From the NCBI GenBank assembly GCA_002480525.1, contig DLCH01000068.1, forward strand, positions 11,459 through 21,078: a stretch of DNA of 9,620 bases. Direction: 5' to 3'. The position numbers and the translations under genes were made by a program. How positions within the stretch are numbered: the stretch's first letter is position 1; the number at the start of each line of letters is the position of its first letter. Source of the DNA: Gammaproteobacteria bacterium UBA7803 (GTDB lineage Bacteria; Pseudomonadota; Gammaproteobacteria; Pseudomonadales; Azotimanducaceae). The notes beneath the pieces were generated by a model. The model was not told the origin of the DNA. It made no database searches and was given only the letters and a program-made list of their open reading frames with translations. Shown piece after piece: positions 1 to 6,541 of this stretch.

Positions 1-3000
1 AGCGCCACCCGCGCGTTGCGGAACAGCCGCAGCCAGGGCCCGTCCTCGCCCCAGGCGGGGTCACGCCAGGCGTTCTGCACCGAGCGGAACACCCGTTCCG
101 GGTGGGGCATCATGACGAGCACGCGGCCGTCCGCCGCGGTCAGGCCGGCCAGGCCCCTGGGGGCGCCGTTGGGGTTGTGCGGGTAGCGCTCGGTGGCCCG
201 GTGGTGGTGATCCACGTACTGCAGGCACACCTGCCCGGCGGCCTCCCGCCAGAATCGCTCGGCGTCGTCCTCGTCGGCGAACTCCGCCCTGCCCTCGCCG
301 TGGGCCACCGCCACCGGCATCACGCTGCCGCCCATGCCGGCGAGCCACGGCGAGCCGCCGTCGACCACCCGCACCAGCACGGTCCGCCCCTCGAACTGCT
401 CCGAGCGGTTGCGTACGAACCGGGGCCAGTGGCGCGCTCCGGGGATCAGCGACTTCATGGTCGACATCATCTGGCAGCCGTTGCACACGCCCAGGGCCAG
501 CCGGTCCGCCTCGAAGAAGCGCTCGAACTGCTCGCGAACGCCTTCGTGGTACAGCACGCTCTTGGCCCAGCCGCCGCCGCCGCCGAGCACGTCGCCGTAG
601 GAGAAGCCCCCGCAGGCCACGAGGGCGGGAAAGTCGTCGAGGGACACCGTCCCGCCGAGCAGATCGCTCATGTGCACGTCGACGGGCTCGAAGCCGGCCC
701 GCTCGAAGGCGGCGGCCATCTCGATCTGACCGTTGACGCCCTGTTCCCGCAGCACCGCCACACGTGGGCGTCCGCGGGACACGAACGGCGCCGCCACGTC
801 CTCCGCCGGGTCGTAGCCGAGCGCGGCCGACAGGCCCGGTGAGTTCTCGCCGATGCTCTCGAACTCCTCGTCCGCGCAGGCCGGGTCGTCCCGCAGGCGC
901 TGCATGCGATGGCTGGTCTCGGACCAGCGCGCCTGCAGCGTGGCCCGGTCGGACTCGATCACCGCGCCGGACCCGGAACGGATCACCACGGCGCCGTCGG
1001 CGCGGGGCGCGCCCAGGTCGATGCACGGCAGCCCGCCGAACGCCGCCTGAACCGCCGCCACGTCGGTGGCGCGCACCTGCACCACCGCGCCGAGTTCCTC
1101 CGCGAACAGCGCCGGCAGCACCTCGCCCAGCGCGGACACGTCGAGTTCCAGACCGCAACGGCCGGCGAAGGCCATCTCCAGCACGCAGGCGAGCAGCCCG
1201 CCATCGGACCGGTCGTGGTAGGCCAGCAGGCGCCCCGCCCGGTTTTCCTGCTGAACGGTCTCGAAGAACCGGATCAGGTCCGCCGGATCGTCGAGATCAG
1301 GCGGCACGTCGCCGAGCTGGCCGTACACCTGGGCCAGCGCGCTGCCGCCGAGGCGGTTGCGGCCCCGGCCCAGGTCCACCAGCAGCAGGCGGGTGTCGCC
1401 GGCATCCAGCCGGATCTGCGGCGTCAGGGTACGGCCGGCATCTGCCACCGGCGCGAACGCCGACACGATCAGGGTCAGCGGCGCGCTGACCTCCCGGTCT
1501 TCCCAGCGCGTGCGCATGGACAGGCTGTCCTTGCCCACCGGCACGGCGATGCCCAGCGCCGGGCACAGCTCCATGCCGACCGCCCGGACGGCATCGAACA
1601 GCGCCTGCTCGTCCGCGTTGCGGCCCACCGCGGCCATCCAGTTGGCGGACAGCACGGTCCGGCCGAGTTCCGGCACGTCCGCCGCACAGAGATTGGTGAT
1701 CGCCTCGGCGACGGCCATGCGCGCCGACGCCGCGGGATCGAGCAGCGCGAGGGGCGGCCGCTCGCCCATGGCGAAGGCTTCGCCGCGCAGGGTGCGGAAG
1801 CCCGCCAGGGTCACGGCCACGTCGGCCACCGGCACCTGCCAGGGTCCGACCATCTGTTCGCGCGCCACCAGACCGGTGATGCTGCGATCACCGATGGTGA
1901 CGAGGAACTGCTTGCTGGCGACCGCCGGAAACCGCAGCACCCGGTCCACCGCTTCGGTCAGCTCGACGCCGCCCAGGTCGAGGACCGGACCGGGCAGCGG
2001 CCGCCGTTCGAAGCGCCGCTCCATCCGCGGCGGTTTGCCGAACAGCACGGACAAAGGCAGGTCCACCGGCGCGTTGTCGAACACCGGGTCCGCCACCGTC
2101 AGGTGCGGTTCCGCCGTGGCTTCGCCCACCACGGCGAAGGGGCAGCGCTCGCGCTCACAGATAGCTTGGAAGCGGGGCAGCGCGTCCGCCGGAATGGTCA
2201 GGACGTAGCGCTCCTGGGCCTCGTTGCACCAGATCTCCAGCGGTGACATGGCCGGATCCGCGCTGGGCACCTCGCGCAGGTCGAACCGCCCGCCCACGCC
2301 CGCGTCCTTCACCAGCTCGGGCAGCGCGTTGGACAGGCCACCGGCGCCGACGTCGTGAATCAGGCGGATCGGATTGTCCGCGCCGAGGGCGCAGCAGGCG
2401 TCGATCACCTCCTGGCAGCGGCGTTCCATCTCCGCGTTGTCACGCTGCACCGATGCGAAGTCCAGATCGGAATCGCTCTCACCCGAGGCGACGCTGGATG
2501 CCGCGCCGCCACCCAGGCCGATCAGCATGGCCGGCCCGCCCAGCACCACCAGGCAGGCGCCGGGCGCCACCGGCGCGGCCTGCACGTGCTCGGCGCGGAT
2601 GCTGCCGACGCCGCCCGCGATCATCACCGGCTTGTGGTAGCCGCGGACCACGCCCGCCTCCTCGGGGTCCGGCTGCTCGAAGGTGCGGAAGTAGCCGCCG
2701 AGGGCCGGTCGGCCGAACTCGTTGTTGTAGGCCGCGGCGCCGATCGGCGCCTCCAGCATGATGTCCAGCGCCGACGCGATGCGCCCGGGCCGGCCGGTGC
2801 CGATCTCCCAGGGCTGCGGGTCGTCGGGCATCTCCAGATGCGACGTGGTGAAGCCGGACAGCCCGGCCTTCGGCTTGGAGCCGCGCCCGACGGCGCCTTC
2901 GTCCCGGATCTCTCCCCCGGAGCCCGTGGCGGCGCCGGGGTAAGGCGCGATGGCGGTCGGATGATTGTGGGTCTCCACCTTCATGAGGATGTGACTGGCG

Positions 3001-3842
3001 TCCTCCTCGTAGGCATACACGTGGGAGGCCGGGTCCAGCCGCAGCCGCTCGATGCGATGTCCTTCGATCACCGCGGCATTGTCGGCATACGCGGACAGAA
3101 TGCCGGCGCCGTTGATGTGGCGATGGGTGTTCCGGATCATCTCGAACAGCGAGAGCTGCTGGGCCTCGCCGTCGACCTCCCAGGTCGCGTTGAAGATCTT
3201 GTGACGGCAGTGTTCGGAGTTGGCCTGCGCGAACATCATCAGCTCGACGTCGGTGGGATCCCGGCCGAGGTCGCGATAGGCGCCCTGGAGATAGTCGATC
3301 TCGTCGTCTGACAGCGCGAGGCCGAGGGCGTCGTTGGCCCGGGTCAACGCCCCACGGCCCTCCGCCAGCACGGCAACGGTCGCCAGCGGCCGCGGCTCCG
3401 CCGACTCGAACACCCCGTCGAGGTCGTCCTCGTCGATCAGCCGCTCGGTCATGCGGTCGTAGAGCCGGCCGAGATCCACCCGCTGCGCCGCCGCCGGGTC
3501 CATGTACCAGCGGACACCGCGCTCGACCCGGACCACTTTGTCGAGATCACAGATCCGGAAGATGTCCGAGGCCTTGCTGGACCAGGGCGAGATGGTGCCG
3601 CGGCGCGGCACCACCGTAGCGACGTGGTCGCCCGCCCGCGCCGGCAGCCCGCTGCGGGGGCCGTAGCTCAGCAGGCTCTCGCTGCGCGAGAGCTCTTCGC
3701 CGTCCAGCCCCGCGGTCACGCACAGCAGATGGACGAACTCCGCGTACAGCGGCCCGTCCCCCAGTTCGAGCTGGGCGCGCAGCTTGTCGAGACGGAATCG
3801 GGACAGGGCCGGCGGCCCCTTGAGCACTACGACGTCGGACAT
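1..3842 (-). CDS. purL: Phosphoribosylformylglycinamidine synthase (FGAM synthase), 3' end cut by window edge
   Basis: This enzyme converts FGAR, glutamine and ATP to FGAM in step 4 of cytosolic de novo purine synthesis. The frame is open from ATG at 3842 to the edge, giving 1280 visible codons. It is the large single-chain type (E. coli about 1295 aa), so only a few residues and the stop are missing; the last residues read WLRLFRNARVA, as in the family's C-terminus. In order: an N-terminal PurS-like region with GTISPWSSKA at residues 82-91; the FGAM-synthase core with KVETHNHPTA from residue 288 followed by a GSGGEIRDEGAVGRGSKPKAG-type segment; and a C-terminal class I glutaminase domain with nucleophile Cys1120 in GVCNGCQMM and His1247/Glu1249 in MMPHPERVF. 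Motifs at both ends are in the same frame and no frameshift was seen. The start lies 4 bases after the tadA stop, so the two are probably co-transcribed and translationally coupled. Identification is very secure. Confidence 0.97.
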   Translation of the reverse strand, partial: MSDVVVLKGPPALSRFRLDKLRAQLELGDGPLYAEFVHLLCVTAGLDGEELSRSESLLSYGPRSGLPARAGDHVATVVPRRGTISPWSSKASDIFRICDLDKVVRVERGVRWYMDPAAAQRVDLGRLYDRMTERLIDEDDLDGVFESAEPRPLATVAVLAEGRGALTRANDALGLALSDDEIDYLQGAYRDLGRDPTDVELMMFAQANSEHCRHKIFNATWEVDGEAQQLSLFEMIRNTHRHINGAGILSAYADNAAVIEGHRIERLRLDPASHVYAYEEDASHILMKVETHNHPTAIAPYPGAATGSGGEIRDEGAVGRGSKPKAGLSGFTTSHLEMPDDPQPWEIGTGRPGRIASALDIMLEAPIGAAAYNNEFGRPALGGYFRTFEQPDPEEAGVVRGYHKPVMIAGGVGSIRAEHVQAAPVAPGACLVVLGGPAMLIGLGGGAASSVASGESDSDLDFASVQRDNAEMERRCQEVIDACCALGADNPIRLIHDVGAGGLSNALPELVKDAGVGGRFDLREVPSADPAMSPLEIWCNEAQERYVLTIPADALPRFQAICERERCPFAVVGEATAEPHLTVADPVFDNAPVDLPLSVLFGKPPRMERRFERRPLPGPVLDLGGVELTEAVDRVLRFPAVASKQFLVTIGDRSITGLVAREQMVGPWQVPVADVAVTLAGFRTLRGEAFAMGERPPLALLDPAASARMAVAEAITNLCAADVPELGRTVLSANWMAAVGRNADEQALFDAVRAVGMELCPALGIAVPVGKDSLSMRTRWEDREVSAPLTLIVSAFAPVADAGRTLTPQIRLDAGDTRLLLVDLGRGRNRLGGSALAQVYGQLGDVPPDLDDPADLIRFFETVQQENRAGRLLAYHDRSDGGLLACVLEMAFAGRCGLELDVSALGEVLPALFAEELGAVVQVRATDVAAVQAAFGGLPCIDLGAPRADGAVVIRSGSGAVIESDRATLQARWSETSHRMQRLRDDPACADEEFESIGENSPGLSAALGYDPAEDVAAPFVSRGRPRVAVLREQGVNGQIEMAAAFERAGFEPVDVHMSDLLGGTVSLDDFPALVACGGFSYGDVLGGGGGWAKSVLYHEGVREQFERFFEADRLALGVCNGCQMMSTMKSLIPGARHWPRFVRNRSEQFEGRTVLVRVVDGGSPWLAGMGGSVMPVAVAHGEGRAEFADEDDAERFWREAAGQVCLQYVDHHHRATERYPHNPNGAPRGLAGLTAADGRVLVMMPHPERVFRSVQNAWRDPAWGEDGPWLRLFRNARVA

Positions 3843-3846
3843 GACC

Positions 3847-4332
3847 TCACTCGTTGTCGGTTGGCCGGGACGACCCGCGGGCCGTCCGGCGTTGCAGGAA
3901 GAACTCGCGCAGCAGGGCGGCGCAGTCCTCGGCCAGCACACCGCCGCAGACGGTGACGCGATGGTTGAGCTGGGGGTTGTCGAGCACCCTGGCGCTGCTC
4001 ACCACGGCCCCGGCCCGGGGCTCGGCGGCGCCGAAGACCAGGCGCGCCACCCGGGCATGCACCAGCGCGCCGGCGCACATCGTGCAGGGTTCCACGGTGA
4101 CGTACAGCGTCGATCCCACCAGCCGGTAGTTGCCCGCCCGTCCTGCGGCCTGGCGCAGCGCCAGCACCTCGGCGTGGGCCGTGGGGTCGCAATGGCCGAT
4201 GGGGCCGTTGCGCCCTTCGCCCAGCACCGCGCCGTCCCTCACCAGCACGGCGCCGACCGGAACCTCGCCGTCGGCTGCGGCCTCCGCCGCCAGCGCCAGG
4301 GCGCGCCGCATCCAGGCCTCGTCCTCGATCAT
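3847..4332 (-). CDS. tadA: tRNA-specific adenosine-34 deaminase
   Basis: TadA deaminates adenosine to inosine at the wobble position of tRNA-Arg(ACG), letting it read CGU, CGC and CGA. The protein is 161 aa, a usual length. It shows the zinc-dependent cytidine/deoxycytidylate deaminase signature: His53-Ala-Glu55 (zinc ligand and proton shuttle) in the family context DPTAHAEVLALR, and Pro82-Cys83-x-x-Cys86 in EPCTMCAGA. GEVPVGAVLV near residue 22 and NYRL at 68-71 are also typical. The start at 4332 was chosen because DEAWMRRALALA aligns with the N-terminus of E. coli TadA (HEYWMRHALTLA); the frame extends further upstream but with no family resemblance. No clear ribosome binding site precedes it. 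It is the first gene of a probable tadA-purL unit. In Pseudomonas-type genomes a lytic transglycosylase gene (mltF) commonly lies between these two; it is absent here. Confidence 0.96.
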   Translation of the reverse strand: MIEDEAWMRRALALAAEAAADGEVPVGAVLVRDGAVLGEGRNGPIGHCDPTAHAEVLALRQAAGRAGNYRLVGSTLYVTVEPCTMCAGALVHARVARLVFGAAEPRAGAVVSSARVLDNPQLNHRVTVCGGVLAEDCAALLREFFLQRRTARGSSRPTDNE

Positions 4333-4365
4333 CGCTGTCTGGTCGGTCTCGATCAGGCTGTCATT

Positions 4366-4379
4366 CCGGCTGCAGCCGG
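4366..4379. repeat. 14-bp perfect palindrome in the tadA leader
   Basis: The sequence CCGGCTGCAGCCGG is a perfect inverted repeat 34 bp upstream of the tadA start and between it and the candidate -10 box. As DNA it could be a dimeric regulator site. As RNA, a loop would cost the centre, leaving only a short stem. No regulator can be named, and in GC-rich DNA such a palindrome may be chance. Confidence 0.3.
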
Positions 4380-4399
4380 CCCGATGCGGGAAAGGCGGC

Positions 4400-4405
4400 A
4401 TTCTA
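4400..4405 (-). promoter_or_regulatory. Candidate sigma-70 -10 box for tadA-purL
   Basis: The minus strand reads TAGAAT, five of six matches to TATAAT, about 70 bp upstream of the tadA ATG. That would give a leader of roughly 60 nt containing the 4366-4379 palindrome. No recognisable -35 hexamer lies 16-18 bp upstream, so the call rests on one hexamer and its placement. Confidence 0.35.
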
Positions 4406-4603
4406 CCCTCACCGGCCGGCGGATGCTGCGCTGTCCCGGCCCGGCGAATTCCGTGGGCGGCGTCACAACCTGCGGCTCGAACGGACGCGGCGGGAAGCAC
4501 GCCGCGGATTCTCGGCTACCTTTCACCGTGCGAATGGTGCAGCGCGCCATCACGCAGAGCAGTAAGGCGTGGCGACGCGCGGCAACGGAAACGACCAGAC
4601 ACC

Positions 4604-5584
4604 ATGCGCTTCAAACATCGAATGTGGCTGCTGCCGGCCATGATGGCCGTCATCCTCTCCTCCGGCATCACCATCAATTCCCGCATCGGCGCCCAGGCCT
4701 CCGCCGACCTGCTGCGGGTGCAGGACGTCCAGTACCCCGCCGTGGAAGCGCTGCGCGCGCTCGACCAGGCGTTCACGGACGTTCAGGACACGCTCCGCCA
4801 GGGTGTCACCGAAGGCGACCCGGCGAGCATCGAGGCGTCCCGCGAACACGCCGAGTCCGCCCGGGCAGCCCTCGCCCGGCTGGCGGGGCTGGACCCCGGC
4901 ACCCGGACCCTCGCCCGCGGGCTCGGCGAGCACTTCGAGCGCTACTACACGGCCGCGACCCAGGCCACCGCCGTCCTCATGGGCACGCGCGCCGGCGACC
5001 CGGCAGCGGCCGTCGGCCGCATGCAGGATGCGCTGCAGGCGCTGGCCGGCAGCCTGGAGACCGGCCGGGCCGGCGCCGTGACCGAGTTCCGCGACCTGCT
5101 GAGCGGCAGCGCCGCGGCCGTGTCCCGGACCACGATGGTGTCGCTGGTCACCGCCCTGGTGATGCTGCTCGCCCTGGTCGCCGGGTCCTGGTACCTGATC
5201 GACCGGGTGCTGGCGGCCCTGGGCGGCGAACCCGAGGACGCCGTCGAGGTGGTGCGGCGCATCGCCGACGGCGACTTCACCACCGACGTCGGCGCGCGGC
5301 CCGGCGACGACTCTAGTGTAGTGCGCCGCATGAATTGGCACTTATCGCGCGAGCCCAGGCGGTCAGCTGCTAGGCGCGGCCGCGCCGCCATAGCCCAGCT
5401 ATGGGTAGCGGCCGCAACACCGCAGATGGCCGCCTGGGCTCGCGCCCGCAGGGAGCCCCTCAAAAGCCCCATCGCCGCGTTGCAGCCCTTGGCAATGGGG
5501 GAAGCCATTCCCGGCGGGCTGCGCCTTGCGTTGGCGCTTTTGAGGGGCTCGATAAGTGCCAATTCATGCGGCGCACTACACTAG
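4604..5584 (+). CDS. 5' chemoreceptor fragment reading through the inserted element
   Basis: As the sequence stands, translation from 4604 gives 326 aa. Residues 1-238 are the receptor's two membrane segments, periplasmic sensor and first half of HAMP. The last 88 residues are read from the element, which has no stop in this frame. The stop is a TAG formed inside the right-hand CTAG duplication. The product lacks the whole signalling coiled coil and so cannot contact CheA/CheW. It might be made as a membrane-bound sensor remnant or be degraded; nothing in the sequence suggests the element-encoded tail is functional. Confidence 0.6.
   Translation: MRFKHRMWLLPAMMAVILSSGITINSRIGAQASADLLRVQDVQYPAVEALRALDQAFTDVQDTLRQGVTEGDPASIEASREHAESARAALARLAGLDPGTRTLARGLGEHFERYYTAATQATAVLMGTRAGDPAAAVGRMQDALQALAGSLETGRAGAVTEFRDLLSGSAAAVSRTTMVSLVTALVMLLALVAGSWYLIDRVLAALGGEPEDAVEVVRRIADGDFTTDVGARPGDDSSVVRRMNWHLSREPRRSAARRGRAAIAQLWVAAATPQMAAWARARREPLKSPIAALQPLAMGEAIPGGLRLALALLRGSISANSCGALH
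5313..5316. repeat. Left target-site duplication (CTAG) of the inserted element
   Basis: CTAG directly precedes the left terminal inverted repeat and recurs directly after the right one (5581-5584). CTAG is its own reverse complement, so it also extends the inverted repeat from 31 to 35 bp. The evidence that it is the duplicated target is that keeping one copy rejoins the chemoreceptor frame exactly. CTAG fits the YTAR targets described for IS5- and IS701-type transposases. Confidence 0.8.
5317..5347 (+). repeat. Left terminal inverted repeat (31 bp)
   Basis: This is a perfect reverse complement of 5550-5580, starting TGTAGTGCGCCGCATGAATT. Its last base (5347) is also the first base of hairpin arm 1, so the terminal repeat and the arm abut with no spacer. 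Such long perfect repeats suggest both recent activity and conserved transposase recognition. Confidence 0.93.
5347..5445. repeat. Hairpin arm 1 of the element
   Basis: A 16-bp perfect stem joins 5347-5362 (GCGCGAGCCCAGGCGG) to 5430-5445. Inside, GCGGCCGC at 5376-5383 recurs at 5408-5415; this octamer is self-complementary, so the two copies can pair. The apex is a perfect 7-bp stem, CCATAGC (5388-5394) with GCTATGG (5398-5404), around the loop CCA. The middle of the arm is imperfect. The total is 99 nt, nearly equal to arm 2. Confidence 0.8.
5453..5550. repeat. Hairpin arm 2 of the element
   Basis: A 14-bp perfect stem joins 5453-5466 (GAGCCCCTCAAAAG) to 5537-5550. Within it GCAGCCC (5482-5488) pairs with GGGCTGC (5516-5522), and AATGG (5494-5498) with CCATT (5505-5509) near the apex. 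The total is 98 nt. Its last base (5550) is the first base of the right terminal repeat. The arm differs in sequence from arm 1, so it is not a simple duplication of it. Confidence 0.8.
5542..5558 (+). promoter_or_regulatory. Shine-Dalgarno-like GAGGGG and GTG at the element's right end
   Basis: GAGGGG at 5542-5547 lies 8 nt before GTG at 5556-5558, and that GTG is in frame with the chemoreceptor's signalling domain (VPIHAAHYTSLLSGIAM...). The match to the anti-Shine-Dalgarno is partial but better spaced than the one before the receptor's own ATG. GAGGGG lies inside the stem of arm 2, so folding of the RNA would hide it. Use as a start is inference. Confidence 0.3.
5550..5580 (-). repeat. Right terminal inverted repeat (31 bp)
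   Basis: This is the perfect reverse complement of the left terminal repeat. Reading outward it contains the GTG at 5556 and codes PIHAAHYT into the chemoreceptor frame. The left repeat read outward on the minus strand gives the same peptide, simply because the two repeats are identical. Confidence 0.93.
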
Positions 5585-6494
5585 CCTGCTGAGCGGCATC
5601 GCCATGCTGAAGGACAAGCTCGGCCGGCTGATCATGGACATTCACGGCGCCTCCGAGGCCGTCGACACGGCCGCCGACCAGATGAACGCCTCCATCGGCA
5701 GCCTCAGCGAGCGCACCGCCGGCCAGGCCGCCAGCCTGGAGCAGACCGCGACCAGCATGGAGGAGATGACCTCCACCATCAGACAGAACACCGAGAACTC
5801 CAGCCACGCCAGCGAGCTGGCCCGCGCCGCCCGCCGGCAGGCCGAAACCGGCGGCGAGGTGGTGAAACGCGCGGTCGGCGCGATGTCCCAGATCAACGAC
5901 TCCAGCGAGCGCATCGCCAGCATCATCGGCGTCATCGACGAGATCGCCTTCCAGACGAACCTGCTGGCGCTCAATGCCGCGGTCGAGGCCGCACGGGCCG
6001 GGGAACAGGGCCGCGGATTCGCCGTGGTGGCCAACGAGGTGAGAAACCTGGCCCAGCGCAGCAGCAGCGCGGCCCGGGAGATCAAGACGCTGATCGAAGA
6101 CAGCGTCGGCAAGGTCCAGGACGGCCAGGCGCTGGTCAACGAGTCCGGCGAGCACCTCGACGGCATCGTCGCCGCGATCAAGGAGGTGTCCGAGCTGATC
6201 GCCGACATCTCCGGCGCGGGCCAGGAACAGGCCGCCGGTCTCGATCAGGTCAACCGGGCGGTGGCCCACATGGACGAGGTGACTCAGCAGAACGCCGGCA
6301 TGGTGGAGCAGGTCACCGGCGTCGCCCGGACGATGGCCAACCAGGCCCGGGCGCTGACCGCGATCGTGCGCCGCTTCCGGGTCCACGACCGCGGCGCCAC
6401 GCCGGCGGCCGACGCCGGTGCGCCCTCGGCAGGGCGCGGGCGTCCGGCGGCCCCGGGCGTTGCGTACCGCGAATCCCGGCGGCAGGCCGCCTGA
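5556..6494 (+). CDS. 3' chemoreceptor fragment: signalling domain without membrane segments
   Basis: From a GTG inside the right terminal repeat this frame encodes 312 aa: nine residues from the element, the rest of HAMP, and the full cytoplasmic coiled coil with the tip DEIAFQTNLLALNAAVEAAR and GRGFAVVANEVRNLAQ. If translated, it would be a soluble chemoreceptor signalling domain lacking sensor and membrane anchor, and might bind CheW/CheA without ligand control. An internal ATG at 5604 (MLKDKLGRL) is another possible start. Expression depends on transcription passing through the element, or on a promoter I cannot see. The more cautious reading is a dead gene half. Confidence 0.45.
   Translation: MPIHAAHYTSLLSGIAMLKDKLGRLIMDIHGASEAVDTAADQMNASIGSLSERTAGQAASLEQTATSMEEMTSTIRQNTENSSHASELARAARRQAETGGEVVKRAVGAMSQINDSSERIASIIGVIDEIAFQTNLLALNAAVEAARAGEQGRGFAVVANEVRNLAQRSSSAAREIKTLIEDSVGKVQDGQALVNESGEHLDGIVAAIKEVSELIADISGAGQEQAAGLDQVNRAVAHMDEVTQQNAGMVEQVTGVARTMANQARALTAIVRRFRVHDRGATPAADAGAPSAGRGRPAAPGVAYRESRRQAA
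5581..5584. repeat. Right target-site duplication (CTAG) of the inserted element
   Basis: This is the second CTAG, directly after the right terminal repeat. In the incoming frame it supplies the TAG stop of the 326-residue fragment. In the downstream frame it reads ACT-AGC, feeding into CTG-CTG-AGC of the receptor. Confidence 0.8.
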
Positions 6495-6532
6495 CCGGCC
6501 GGTCCATCCCCATTCAGCATCACGAACCCAAC

Positions 6533-6536
6533 GGAG
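6533..6536 (+). promoter_or_regulatory. Ribosome binding site of the porin gene
   Basis: GGAG sits 5 nt before the ATG at 6542 and fixes this start, which also begins a clear signal peptide. The 47-bp gap from the chemoreceptor stop shows no terminator, so transcription may run on from the chemoreceptor gene. Confidence 0.7.
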
Positions 6537-6541
6537 CAGTC

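Larger units (their letters stand above)
4333..4603. other. Divergent intergenic region between tadA and the chemoreceptor gene
   Basis: This 271-bp stretch separates the divergent tadA and chemoreceptor starts. I see no convincing gene in it. It should hold the promoters of both directions. A TAGAAT hexamer on the minus strand (4400-4405) and a 14-bp perfect palindrome (4366-4379) are the only notable sites. On the plus strand no good sigma-70 or flagellar sigma-28 promoter for the chemoreceptor could be recognised. The best ribosome-binding candidate is a weak GGAA at 4587-4590, 13 bases before the ATG. Confidence 0.6.
5317..5580. mobile_element. 264-bp MITE-like non-autonomous insertion element with two internal hairpin arms
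   Basis: The element is bounded by perfect 31-bp inverted repeats (5317-5347 and 5550-5580) beginning TGTAGTGCGCCGC, with CTAG on both flanks, and it interrupts an otherwise intact gene. It is too short for a transposase and encodes no recognisable protein, so it would need a transposase in trans. Almost all of its interior is secondary structure: arm 1 at 5347-5445 and arm 2 at 5453-5550, joined by only 7 nt. With the outer ends paired this is a three-way junction. I cannot assign its family. The CTAG target fits IS5- or IS701-type elements, but that is inference. No second copy lies in this window. Confidence 0.88.
4604..6494 (+). pseudogene. Methyl-accepting chemotaxis protein, interrupted by a 264-bp MITE-like element
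   Basis: This is a transmembrane chemoreceptor that would signal to CheA/CheW from the inner membrane. Ignoring the element, it encodes 540 aa. TM1 is at about residues 8-26, a helical periplasmic sensor at about 30-175 (four-helix-bundle-like, ligand unknown), TM2 at about 177-198, and HAMP from about 199 (LGGEPEDAVEVVRRIADGDF). The cytoplasmic coiled coil has a methylation-type stretch ASLEQTATSMEEMT (287-300) and the signalling tip DEIAFQTNLLALNAAVEAAR (356-375). No CheR-binding NWETF-like pentapeptide ends the protein. The element plus one CTAG copy adds 268 bp, shifting the frame inside HAMP at codon 238. Removing them gives the continuous reading DDSSLLSGIAMLKDKL. All motifs outside the element are intact, so the insertion seems recent. 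The start at 4604 is the first ATG, just before TM1; its ribosome binding site is weak. The porin gene follows after 47 bp. Confidence 0.9.

Noticed and set aside
909..2246. A 445-codon plus-strand frame
   Set aside because: It lies wholly antisense to purL, is rich in His, Arg, Gln and Ala as GC-rich shadow frames are, and shows no domain. purL on the other strand has clear family motifs in one frame.
4510..4530. A GCCGAGAA string on the minus strand resembling a flagellar sigma-28 -10 box
   Set aside because: It points toward tadA rather than the chemoreceptor and has no matching TAAA -35 element at the right distance.
3784..5316. A 510-codon plus-strand frame across tadA and the chemoreceptor
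   Set aside because: Its first part is antisense to tadA and its second is an out-of-frame reading of the chemoreceptor gene; composition is mostly Arg, Pro, Gly and Ala.
4550..5341. A 263-codon minus-strand frame starting in the element's left terminal repeat (MPIHAAHYT...)
   Set aside because: It is antisense to the chemoreceptor. The start peptide matches the right-end reading only because the terminal repeats are identical, and no GAGGGG precedes this GTG.
5531..5568. Outward promoter at the right end of the element
   Set aside because: TTGGCG followed by GATAAG has only 14 bp spacing, and the alternative -35 TTGAGG has no acceptable -10 box 16-18 bp downstream.
5317..5580. Integron attC site, REP/BIME cluster or CRISPR repeat
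   Set aside because: The perfect long terminal repeats with a target duplication inside a gene fit a transposed element. No attC core sites, no short tandem REP units and no repeat-spacer pattern are present.
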